From positions 29,207,322 to 29,271,321 of the forward strand of contig NC_134101.1 of NCBI RefSeq assembly GCF_000715075.1: a DNA stretch of 64,000 nt. The letters run 5' to 3'. The notes below the pieces were generated by a model. The model saw only the letters and a list, made by a program, of their open reading frames with translations. It ran no database searches and was not told where the DNA came from. Below, in pieces: positions 1 through 9,967 of the stretch. How positions within the stretch are numbered: the stretch's first letter is position 1; every line of letters starts with the position of its first letter. Origin of the DNA: Nicotiana tabacum. Its lineage: Eukaryota; Streptophyta; Magnoliopsida; Solanales; Solanaceae. Both the position numbers and the translations under genes were made by a program.

Positions 1-633
1 CTTTGGTTCTTATTGACAAAAGTAGTCTTGAAGGGTGTGTCAAGTAGTACTAACTTATAAAAAATTCTCAAAGCCAAAGTGAAAAGAAAATTACAATAGA
101 CAATGAAAATTTAAAAAACTAACATGAGAGAATGAAAATGAAGAAACTAACACAAAAATAGTGACCTTTATTGCATAAGGTGTTGGGAGGACACCAAGCA
201 GTGAGTACTTTAGAGAAAAAAAAAATTATTAGTCGACAAAAGACAAAAGATAAAACTGATGAGTTACAGTGCTCCTATCTGCATTTTATAGAATCTAAAA
301 AGAATATGAAAAGTCTTAACAGATGGAAGCTAAAAGAAGAGAACATAAAAAAGAGTACGAACAAGCTCATAAAACTTCTACATAAAAGCTGAAACGATTA
401 CAATAAATTCGATACACATGATTCAAAAGTTATTTAAATTCTTACTTATAACGCATCTAACCACCGTCTTTGATGCTAAAAGCTTGAAGAGAGGTTTTTT
501 TAAGGTCAAGGGCAAAATGGTATATCAACTATTAAAAGATATTATGGTAAATCAATTTTATCTAAAAGTGTTCGCACTTATAACATAGTATGATATGATA
601 AAGAGGCTTAAGGAGTAACGGCTTAACGGGAGG
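1..633. other. Gene-free stretch
   Basis: No coding region, RNA gene or clear repeat boundary is seen. The only reading frame of note (171-392) is low-complexity and lysine-rich and resembles no family I know. Confidence 0.5.
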
Positions 634-1559
634 TAGAGGTGTACAAAGGAAACTGACAAGCCGCACTAAACCGATAATCCGAGTCAATCCGAGAAAAAAA
701 CTGAATTATAGTTTGGTTTGATTTTGTTTGGTATTAGAAAAAAATCCGACCAAAATTGGTTTGGTTTGGTTTGGTTTTAACTAGAAAAAGTCAAACCGAA
801 ATCAAACCAACCCAACATTACATGTATACAAGTTTTAAAAATATTTATACATAAAAATAATTATTGTAATGTAATTTATAAATATTTTATAAACTTTTTC
901 ATAGTTCTCTCTTTTAATGTATTATTTAAGCTAAGACTTAGATTTTTTAAGTGGTCAAATATATTTTATAACCCATAAAAGTTAGTAACTAAAATAAAGC
1001 CCAAAGCAAAATCAAATCAATACTAATGCTTAAAAAAAATCAATCAATACTAGGAAGTAAGAATGACAATAGTATTGTATATTTATTTTAGTTTTGCGTT
1101 GGTTAGATAGTGAAAATGCATAACATAATTTTATCATTATTTAGTCATGTAAGTAATACTTAGTACTTATTTTAGCATGACTTAGTAATTTTAGATTATG
1201 TTTATTTTTATTATAGCTTATTAATTAGCAATATTTATTTTATGCGACTTGTTGAGTTTTTTCCAATAATCATGACTCTTCTCACATTATTTTGTATTAT
1301 TTTCTTGTAAACCATCTTATATAGTTTAATCCTACTAGGACCTAAAAAATATTAGAACACAAATTATATATTTTATGCTATGAAGATTTTATTGAAAGAA
1401 ATCCGAAAAATACGAAAAAATTGAAAAATTCGAGAAAAATCAAGATTGAAAACCCGACTTTTGTTGGTTTGGTTTGGTTTATAAATTTAAAAATCTTGAG
1501 ATAATTGGTTTGTTTTGTTAATTGAAAAACCTGAACCAACCCGACCTATGTACACCCTT
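634..1559 (-). mobile_element. Mutator-like non-autonomous element, copy A
   Basis: The ends are short inverted repeats: TAGAGGTGTACAAAGG at the left and CCTATGTACACCCT at the right. Subterminal arrays of TTTGGTT-type repeats lie inside each end. The flanks AACGGGAGG (625-633) and AACTGGAGG (1560-1568) form a 9-bp target-site duplication with one mismatch. The element is the inverted relative of the copies at 9032-9958 and 13506-14449. It has no coding capacity. A 9-bp duplication is typical of Mutator-like elements; assignment to that superfamily is inference. Confidence 0.7.
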
Positions 1560-1568
1560 AACTGGAGG

Positions 1569-2277
1569 GATTGGCCCCTTCAGTTTATGATATGAAACGA
1601 ACACAACATATGTTAGATGTGTATATAAGTTAAATATTAAGGTTATACTGAAAGTGTGTAAAAATTTACACATCAGTGTGGTTTAACATATTGTAGTAGG
1701 TAACTTACCATTTTTTTCTAGATTACCAACCAGTATAACGCACAAAGTAGTACATATAATTGGATTTCATGTAATTTGATTGTGTAAAAATTACTACATT
1801 ATTAGTTCATAGAGCTTAAACTCGCAAGTTAAATTTCTTTTGATTTTGGCCAATTTCAATAATTGATGGACTGGCTTTTAGGACTTTTTTAGTTGGATTA
1901 AGATCACGTTGGGCCTTTTACGTCTTGGTCTAGTTTTCCACTAATAATGAAAATCTTTACACAAATAGTCGTTCATATTCATTATTTAGTTTTTTAGTCA
2001 CATATATAATTTATACATTAATTATACATAATTATACATATAAAGTACATAAAATATGTAAATATTATATCTCCACTGACTATTTTTAATTTATGCAGTT
2101 GAGTGGACGATTATTTGGGTTAATTCTTCTAGAATTGGATTCGGAAACGTGAGCTCTCGATTCGTAGCGTTTGTTTGGCCCATATAGATGGCCCGCAAAT
2201 TGGTCCAACGTTCTGGCTCTTATTTTTCTCTCTCCTTTTCTTTTCTACATTCGATTCTCTTCTCTTTTTAAGGATAA
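1569..2277. other. Gene-free stretch with a small MITE
   Basis: No gene is seen. It contains the short repeat annotated separately at 1961-2130. Confidence 0.5.
1961..2130. repeat. Small MITE, ACAAATAGTCG ends (copy 1)
   Basis: About 170 bp with ACAAATAGTCG at the left and a near inverse (CGATTATTTGGGT) at the right. The interior is rich in TTATACAT motifs. A second copy with the same ends and interior is at 46951-47112, so this is a dispersed short inverted-repeat element. Confidence 0.55.
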
Positions 2278-2279
2278 TA

Positions 2280-2787
2280 CTCTCTTCGTTTCAATTTAGA
2301 TGAGCTAGTTTGACTCGACACAGAATTTAAGGAAAAAAAAGACTTTTGAAACTTGTGGTCTTAAAAGCTTAAGGGGTAAAAATTTTGTGGGGTCATGACA
2401 TTTATGTGGTTATAAAAGCTTCTCATTAAGAGTAACAACAACAACAACAGCAACAACGATCCAGTAAAATCCCACTAGTGAGGTATGAGTAGGGTAGTGT
2501 GTATGCAAACCTTACCTCTACCCCGAAGTAGTAGAGAGGTTGTTTCCGAAAGACCATCGGCTCAAGAAGACAAAATGAGACAATATCAGTACCACCACAA
2601 AGATCATAAGACATGAAAACCAGATCGAATATAGATGCAAAGCAAAAGCGATAGCCAATAAATAGACATGGCACTATGAGAAACGAAAGAGTAGTAAGAC
2701 ACAACATGTAAAAATTATAGAAATGTGTCATTCTTTTTGGAACAGACTAATAAGAAAAGTGTGTCATCGAAATTGAAACAGAGGGAG
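2280..2787. mobile_element. Stowaway-like MITE carrying a SINE
   Basis: The left end CTCTCTTCGTTTCAATTT and right end GAAATTGAAACAGAGGGAG are inverted repeats of the CTCCCTCCGTTTCA type. TA dinucleotides flank both ends (2278-2279 and 2788-2789), as expected for Tc1/mariner-type insertion. The middle is interrupted by a TS-type SINE from about 2432 to 2710. Without it the MITE would be about 230 bp. Confidence 0.75.
2432..2710 (-). mobile_element. TS-type SINE inside a MITE
   Basis: Read on the minus strand it ends in TTG repeats (the CAACAACAAC run at 2434-2456). It carries the family's diagnostic body, seen on plus as GTAGTGTGTATGCAAACCTTACC and GAGGTTGTTTCCGAAAGACC in short blocks. The 5' boundary is approximate because the target-site duplication could not be resolved. 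Confidence 0.75.
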
Positions 2788-2989
2788 TATAATTTAAGAA
2801 TAAAAGGAAAGAGAAACAAAATAGAAGTAAAAAAGAAACAAAAGCAAAAATAAGTGAAATAGAACAAGAAAATTTACCAAGAGATGAAGTTGAATTCTGA
2901 TCGAAATTACGAAGTAGACATCGTTATTTTCATTTTTCAAAATTCAGTGTCAACCCACTAGGAAGTAAAAGAATTCTTTATTGTGAGTC

Positions 2990-3815
2990 CATTACTCAAA
3001 TGGTCACTTAACTATCCGAAATTACCTAAATAAAGTCATGTTTATTTTGTTTGTAACAGCAATGTCACTTAACTATACCTATAGCACTCAGAAGGTCACT
3101 TGACTAGATTTCTCAAACTTTTGATTGTCAAATACCTATTTTACCCTCTAAATTATTAACTTTTGTCTTCTTTTTCTTTTCTTTTTTAACTTTTTAATAT
3201 TGTAATCTTTTTTAATTTATATTATAGTCTTACCTATAGAATAAATAAATTTTATTTATAAATTAAAAATATTCAACATATATAATGTTGGAATAATAAA
3301 ATACTAAGCATAGTAAAAAAATTAATTAGAACAATTTGCTCGTAATAATAATTTTGATATTAACAACAAAAACTCAAAGATTTATTTACACAATTCAAAA
3401 TGAAAGAAAATAAAAGTTTTAAAATATATATTCCATGCACGTAACTATAAAAATAAATATTTAAAATAAAAATATTTTTATAATATACATTATATATTCT
3501 TAAAAATTATGCTCAATTATATTATTATTCCGATTATATGCTAGAAAACTATTTTTTTATTTTTTATTTTATAAATAAAACTTATTCGTTCTATAGGTAA
3601 GTCTATAAAATTGATTAAAAAAAGTAAAAAAAAATTATAATATTAAAAAAAGTAAAAGAAAAAGAAGATAAAAGTTGATAATTTAGAGGGTAAAATAAGT
3701 ATTTGACATTCAAAAGTTTTAAAAATCTGGTTGAGTAACCTTCTGAGTCATATAGGCAGAGTTAAATAATTTTTCATTTACATCGAAAGAAAAATAACTT
3801 TAGTGGAATAACCGT
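2990..3815. mobile_element. Foldback-type element, ~270-bp inverted arms
   Basis: Left arm about 2990-3275 and right arm about 3545-3815 are inverted copies of each other. For example, CAAATACCTATTTTACCC at the left matches CAAATACTTATTTTACCC read on the minus strand of the right arm. The central spacer is AT-rich and non-coding. Long arms around a short core suggest a foldback or Mutator-like MITE; exact ends are approximate. Confidence 0.65.
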
Positions 3816-4292
3816 TTTGCGGAAAGTCAGAACCTGACGGGTGGACTTGGAACAGTATTGGCCACTATCTTAATTACCAGAGACAAATAGGACGGTTATA
3901 ATTTTTTAGAGCATCTCAATTGTTGGATACGTAATAAGTTTACAAACTGATTAATCAAAAATTCAAAATATGATGATGTAAATCAAGGAAAAGAATAATA
4001 CAATCAAAAAAAATATTTGAAGATAAAAAATAAAATAAAAAAGCTTCTTTGATCAGTAGATACAGAGAACATTACTTCACAGTTAACATCTTAAAATAGT
4101 TAAATGAAAGATAAATGAACAATTGAATTCTAAGGCCATATGCCTTGCAGCTGCCCTTTTCCCTTAATTCCAAATTTTCCCCTTTACCTTTTCTTTTGTC
4201 CTTGAAATTCTTTGCTGCCAAGAGAAAAAAAAAGATTCTCTAATTGTTAAAATATTTTGATAATATAAACCATCTTCTTGAAGGATTGGAAG
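3816..4292. other. 3' flank of the NAC gene
   Basis: Gene-free. It would hold the 3' UTR and terminator of the minus-strand NAC gene. AT-rich, with several AATAAA-like strings on both strands, none of which can be singled out. Confidence 0.4.
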
Positions 4293-6832
4293 CTATAAAT
4301 CGGGGAGACAGTCAAGCAAATGGCTTATATGATTCTGAGAGTCATCGCGATTCAATAATGGAGGATTAGTGAAAGAATGAGAAAGTGGCTCAATCAATGT
4401 GTCAAAATTCTTCCAATCATCATAAAATTGGCTATTATTAATCCCATTACTATGCTTCACTTCTTCGCAATCGTCTTCGTTGTTGGCTGTGTAATTCTGC
4501 TCACCAAGACTTTTATCTATTGTACACAAACTTGTTGAAATGGTAGGGCTATCAAGTTGTGGAAGTTCAGCTAGTTGATTCTCAAAGTAATTTTGGCTTG
4601 AATTAATGATCATATTTTGATGATCATGAGATGGATTAAATGTAAATTGGTGGAAATTTGTTGTTTGGTTGAATGCATTGTTGAGAGGTTGATGCATTGG
4701 ACTTGGGATTTCTGATAGTGAAGAAGAAGGTCTATAAGTGGTGTTTGCTCCTCTAATATAATAAGCATTTTGCCATGCTAAATCTAAACATGGTTGCTTG
4801 TTTGGAGTTGGCTTCTTGAATGCCCTGCATACTACCCATCCTTCTTCCTGTAAAATCAAATCCTCATTGAGTAAAAGTTATTTTTTTCGTCAGGTCACCT
4901 AAAACATAAGTCCGAGTAATTATCATAATAAGTGCAATTATTAACCTGAAAAATTAGAATTATAACTTGCTATAACATGTTAAATTACACTAATAGTATG
5001 CAAGTTTTTACAATGTGTAAAAGTATATAAGTTAAACCCATTTCAATTGTTATTAGCTTGCTAAAAAGGGAAAAAGAAAAAAATAATCATTTATATGTTA
5101 GTTTTGTTGATTTTCCTAAGTCCCTGTGGAGCTACATTTTTTAGGCGATTTACAGATATTATCTATTAATCCCTCCGTTCAAGTTTATTTGTTTACTATT
5201 AACTTGGCACACCCCTTAAAAACTAATAAATAATATAATAAGTTTACTATATTACCCCTATTTATTATATGTTGGAAAGTAAATCGGAAATAAGTATTAG
5301 TAGTACTTAATATGAAGAGTAAAATAGGTATAAAATTGTAATTATCGATCGGTTTTCTAAAATGGACAAGTAAAAGCGGACATCTATAATTAGTATAGTG
5401 GACCAGTAAACTCAGACTTAGGGAGCACTAATTTAGTATGTCAAATAAGGAAGTTTTCTTTAAAAGTCTAAAATGCCAGTTTTTGTATGGCTTCACATGA
5501 TTTATTAACAGCGAGCAGGAGTGGAACAAGTTTATGAACTAAGTGGAGTTATCTACTTGTTTCCCACCAGGATTGACTTCGATTTTTGTTTTTTATTACG
5601 AAAAGCATGGTCAGTTACATGATTGCATCATTTCGTTCATTTCTTTCAGGACACCTTTGGAAGAAATAACCTACTATAAAGAAAATGTGGATGGCTTTAT
5701 ATTCATTTTCCAAGATGTAATTATGTTTATGTTGTCCAATAGCAAAAGATATTGGATATTTTTTCATGAAAAACATAGAAAGCTCTTTTAAAGATAGTTA
5801 TGGTTCATACTCAACAAGATAATAAATACTCCTATGTACGTAATACTGATGGTATAAAAATATATTTATACAATCAGAGTAACTATAAATAAATTTTTAC
5901 TATAAACATTTATACTAAACTTGAAAACAATGATAATGTAACAATATGCAATCATATATTGATAGTACCTGAGGAGGAGCATGTTCAGAGGATTGGAGCC
6001 TGTATTCATGCATAATCCAATCACTTTTCCTTCCATTTGGAGCTCTTCCTTTATAGAAAACTAACGTCTTCCTCATCCCTATTATCTTCTCCTTTGATAA
6101 CACAGCCTTATCTCTTCCTGTTGCCTTCCAAAATCCTGCTGTTGTGGCTCTATTTGTCCTCGTTCCTGTCGGATATTTCCTGTCCTTGTGACTGAAAAAA
6201 TACCACTCATTTTGTTCTTCATATCCCAATTTACACCTACCTGCAATACTAACAATGTAAAATAAAGTATGATCAGTTATTTGGAAAACAAGTTTCCTGC
6301 ATTAATATTTTAAAATTTTTGATAGCGCATAATTTTTTATACTGCATTGTTGTTTTTATTCTGCTTTTATATGACTTTTTGGTACTGTCCCTTCTTGTCT
6401 ATATTTTCATTAATGTGGTGCTTATGCTTTCTTGAGTCGAGGGTCTATTGAAAATAATCTCTCTGTCCTCACAAGATAGAGATAAGGTCTGCATACACAC
6501 TACCCTCCTCAGATCACATGCACGTTGTGGGATAATACTGAATATGTTGTTGTTGTATCCTTCTAGTCGAAGTGGTAAAGGAATTGCCACACTTATGTTT
6601 TTTACTAGTTTTTGTTTTTGAAGAAATTAAAAGAAAATGAACCAAAAAAGGCAAAAAAATTAATGAATTTACCTTCGATATCCCATGGTTCAATTCTGTA
6701 GAGATCAATATCAGTGATGACATCAAGGTCAATCTTGAGAGAGTTAATCTTTCTCTTGAGATAATATCCAACAAGTTCTTCCTCGGTTGGATGAAATCTA
6801 AATCCGGGAGGAACACATGAGTCCATCTCCAT
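4293..6832 (-). CDS. VND7: NAC transcription factor, VND7-type
   Basis: Three exons give a 328-aa protein: 6832-6673, 6240-5969 and 4847-4293. All junctions are GT-AG and the frame is continuous. The NAC DNA-binding domain occupies residues 4-157: subdomain [14 protein letters not shown], then B in exon 1; C with [20 protein letters not shown] and D in exon 2; E with [13 protein letters not shown] opening exon 3. The run [19 protein letters not shown] and the YYLKRKINS stretch match VND7 better than other VND/NST members, and the length agrees with the 324-325 aa I recall for Arabidopsis VND7. The C-terminal half has the short WQ motif (AWQNAYY) and an Asn/Ser-rich acidic region, as expected for an activation domain. 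VND7 is known as a master switch for xylem vessel differentiation, turning on secondary-wall and programmed-cell-death genes in the nucleus. Start chosen at the Met just before the conserved PPGFRFHP. Confidence 0.93.
5170..5426. mobile_element. MITE in VND7 intron 2
   Basis: The left end CCCTCCGTTCAAGTTTATTT and right end AAACTCAGACTTAGGGAG are inverted repeats of the CTCCCTCCGTTC class. It is about 257 bp, non-coding and AT-rich. It lies within the intron spanning 4848-5968. Confidence 0.6.
6400..6558 (+). mobile_element. TS-type SINE in VND7 intron 1
   Basis: It ends in TTGTTGTTG (6544-6556) and contains AAGGTCTGCATACACACTACC, the hallmark of this SINE in its forward orientation. CCTTCTTGTC (6390-6399) and CCTTCTAGTC (6559-6568) are a likely target-site duplication with one mismatch. 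It lies in the intron spanning 6241-6672. Confidence 0.75.
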
Positions 6833-7661
6833 TTCTATCGATCTTCAAGTTAATTACTTTATTCTGGCTAAGGAAAAAAATAAATAAACATTAATCAGAA
6901 AGCAACTTTTATAAGAAATACAGACTATCATTTCAATAGTGTGAAGTTGAATATAACACATAAGAGTGAATGTTACACTTCATTGTCTTGTAGATTTCTC
7001 ATCATTTACATCCATTCGTGAGCACAAGCCATGATCAAGAGGCATATGCTTTTGGTTTTTACTTGAGGTGGAGGGGATAATGGGTGGGGTTGAGCTTAAC
7101 TTGATCTATATATGCACTGATAGATAAAAATAAATTTTTATTCATAATACCATTGTTGAAATTAATGACCTGAAAAATAAAGTAGGAATATTCTATAACA
7201 GGTTAAAATGCATTGCTAGTAAAGAACTTAATTAAACTATCGATGTATACTAGCTAAAAAAGCTAGTTACATGTTTTTTTTGGATCATTACTTAGTTTTT
7301 TTGTGGGTAGTTTACAAAGTGCACCACTAATGGGATCTAAGCAAAACAAGTATAAACATGAAAATCCACAAGAAATGAATAATGAGCCAATGGCCTATGT
7401 TGCATCTAATTGTAGTTATCATTTAGACAAGAGAAAATAGCAGCCGAAAACGTTGACTTCTTTTAGTGTTGTTTTTAAAACAAAATGAAAAAGATGTTCT
7501 ATATTCCAAGATAAATATACAAGCAAAAAATGTGCATATAATTTCTTTGAGTGCATTCTACTCAATAACACATGATATCCCTTCAGAAAAAACCCTTTTC
7601 GCACCCCCCATTTGCGTCCAATCTCAATACCACTCTCATTTCATGACCTGGGAGTTATAAC
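6833..7661 (-). promoter_or_regulatory. VND7 upstream region
   Basis: Non-coding sequence upstream of the NAC start codon. A TATA-like string (CATATATAG on the minus strand, about 7103-7112) lies roughly 270 bp before the start. That is plausible for a core promoter, but its use cannot be shown from sequence. Confidence 0.3.
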
Positions 7662-7674
7662 ATTCAAGAAAGAT

Positions 7675-7854
7675 ACTAACAAGGGTTGTACCGAAGTGAT
7701 AAGTACACCTTTAATCTTAATCAAAATTCTCGGGTTCGAACTCTCGGTATGGAAATACCTTTATTATGGAGGTTTTACCCCAATAGGAGACTTTCCGACA
7801 CAAATCCGAATTTAATCGGCCCCAATACATACTGGGTGAGAAACCCAAAAAACT
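7675..7854 (+). mobile_element. tRNA-derived SINE with perfect 13-bp TSD
   Basis: The 180-bp element is bracketed by the perfect direct repeat ATTCAAGAAAGAT (7662-7674 and 7855-7867). It contains a pol III box B-like GGTTCGAACTC near 7733 and an upstream box A-like stretch. The body (GGAGGTTTTACCCC, CCGAATTTAATCGGCCCC) differs from the TS type, so it is a separate SINE family. It lies about 0.85 kb upstream of VND7. Confidence 0.8.
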
Positions 7855-7867
7855 ATTCAAGAAAGAT

Positions 7868-9022
7868 CAATCAATTGCCTTTTTGTCAAAGAGAAAGAAA
7901 AGCAAAGTAAGAATCTTGTAGGAATACTTTGCAAGACTTACGATTGGAGGAATTTGCAAATGTTGACTTAACTTTCATCTTCTATCATTAGTAACACATA
8001 TAATATATCCATCTAAATGAGTTCATGCACATCAACAAAAGAACTAGAGAAAAAGAGAGAGAAGGAAACTAAATGAGGAACAAGAGGGAATGCCACGTTT
8101 GCAATACTAACCAGAAAATATAAACCCTTTAGCTGATTGCGAACAGAGAAATAGACAATAGAATGAGGAAATATAAGGGGAGAAATGAAACCCTTGAAAG
8201 AATAAGTGAAATGAAGTACTTGGGAGAAGAGGAGATCAAGACATAAGAATAGGAGAAAGGAGAGGGGCGAGAATAAAGTGGATAAATCAGGTGTTGGTTG
8301 AAATGTTGTTGTTGAGAAAGATATACAAATATATAGACAGAGACTTTAGCTAACTTTGCTAAGCCTAGTTAGCTAACTAGTTGTGTGTGTGATAAGCAGG
8401 TAGATACAAAAAGGAATGAAATTTATGATTTTGACAGAATGTTTTCCCGATTTGGTCATAAAGGAAAAGACTCACTTCCTCCTTTTCATTTTATATGGCA
8501 GCATTTAACTAACCATAAAATGAAAAACTATATTTTGTTACATATAAAAAGTATTAATTAAACATGTGATCTTAAAAATACTATGACAGTGTCATTGTAA
8601 AAGCATCTCATTAAGAATGAAATAAAAAATTAAAAATTAAAAAGATTTCAATAATAGGAAGCCATTGTTAGAATTATTAAGTCTATGCACTACTTATATA
8701 TATAAATGATATTAATTAGATAATTACATATAAGATTTTTATCTTAAAAATTAAATTAATAACCTACTAAAAATAACTTAAATTCATAATTTATAGGACA
8801 AGCTAGATATTAAAATTTAATCTAAGAGGAGAATTTGTTAGGACCTAGGATGGGTGGTGGGGGTTATTGTTTGTTGATGATTACGCGTGGGGTTGGCAGA
8901 TAGAAGAAAGGTTTATTTGGACGGCGTGACAACAAATTCTCACGCCACCGTTATATTAGGCTCTAAGATTTTCCACTATAAATCCCTTTTCCTTTATATT
9001 TTGAACAAAAATCTTTTTCTTG
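7868..9022. other. Gene-free stretch
   Basis: No gene found. Purine-rich tracts lie at 8048-8280. A degraded MITE-like segment at about 8470-8660 (TTTTCATTTTATATGGCA and ATCTCATTAAGAATG blocks) resembles the internal part of the CTCCCTCCGTTTCA elements. Confidence 0.4.
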
Positions 9023-9031
9023 TCTATTTGT

Positions 9032-9958
9032 TAGGGGTGTACATAGGTCGGGTTGGTTCAGGATTTTGCAATTACCAAATTAAACTAATTGTGTCGGATT
9101 ATTAAACCTAAAGACCTAACCAAACCAATAAAACTCAAGTTTTTCAATCTCGATTTTTTCGGGTTATTCGGGTATTTTCCGGTAAAATCTTCGTAGCACA
9201 AAACATATAACTTGTGCTCAAAATATTTCCTTAATCCTAGTAAGATACAACTATATAAGGTATTTTTCAAGAAAATAATACAAAATATGAGATGTGTCAT
9301 GGCATTATCCTAAAATATTCAACAATAAAGACAATAAAATTATGTAATATAAATATTGGTAATTAAAAAGCCATAATAAAAATAAACATAATCTAAAAGT
9401 ACTAAGTCATGCTAAAATAAGACTAATAAGGGAGTATTAATTACACGACTAAAGGCTAAAGAAAAAATAAAAATAGGTTATGCATTTTTATCTAAATTAT
9501 TGCAAAACAAAAAATAGATATTTAATACATTGTCGTTCGTAGTATTGAATTGAATGTCTTTCGTAACCATTAGTATTGATTTGATTTTGGTTTAGGCTTT
9601 TGTTAGCATTATTTAAGTTACTAATAATAATGGCTATAAAACTTATTGGAACATTTAAAAGTTCTAAGTCCAACATTGAAATAATATCTTAAAAGATAAA
9701 ATTATGAAAAAGTTTTAAAAATATTTATAAATTACATCACAATAAGTATATTTATATAGTAAATATATCTAAAAAAAATTATATATGTAATGTCGGATTG
9801 GTTTGGTCGGTTTGACTTTCTTTAGTTAAAACCAAACCAAACCAATTATGGTCGAATTTTTTTTTCCAACATCAAATCAAACCATAATCGGGGTTTTTTT
9901 CTCGGTTTGATTTGAATTATCGAATTAGTGCGGTTTGTCGGTTTCCTTTGTACACCCT
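9032..9958 (+). mobile_element. Mutator-like non-autonomous element, copy B
   Basis: It begins TAGGGGTGTACATAGGTCGG and ends GTTTCCTTTGTACACCCT, giving short inverted ends. The perfect 9-bp duplication TCTATTTGT flanks it (9023-9031 and 9959-9967). Non-coding and AT-rich inside, with subterminal AAACCAAACC-type repeats. It shares ends and interior with copies A and C. Confidence 0.85.
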
Positions 9959-9967
9959 TCTATTTGT

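Noticed and set aside
7675..7854. Protein-coding frames across 7612-7910
   Set aside because: They cross a SINE and its TSDs and share no similarity with known proteins.
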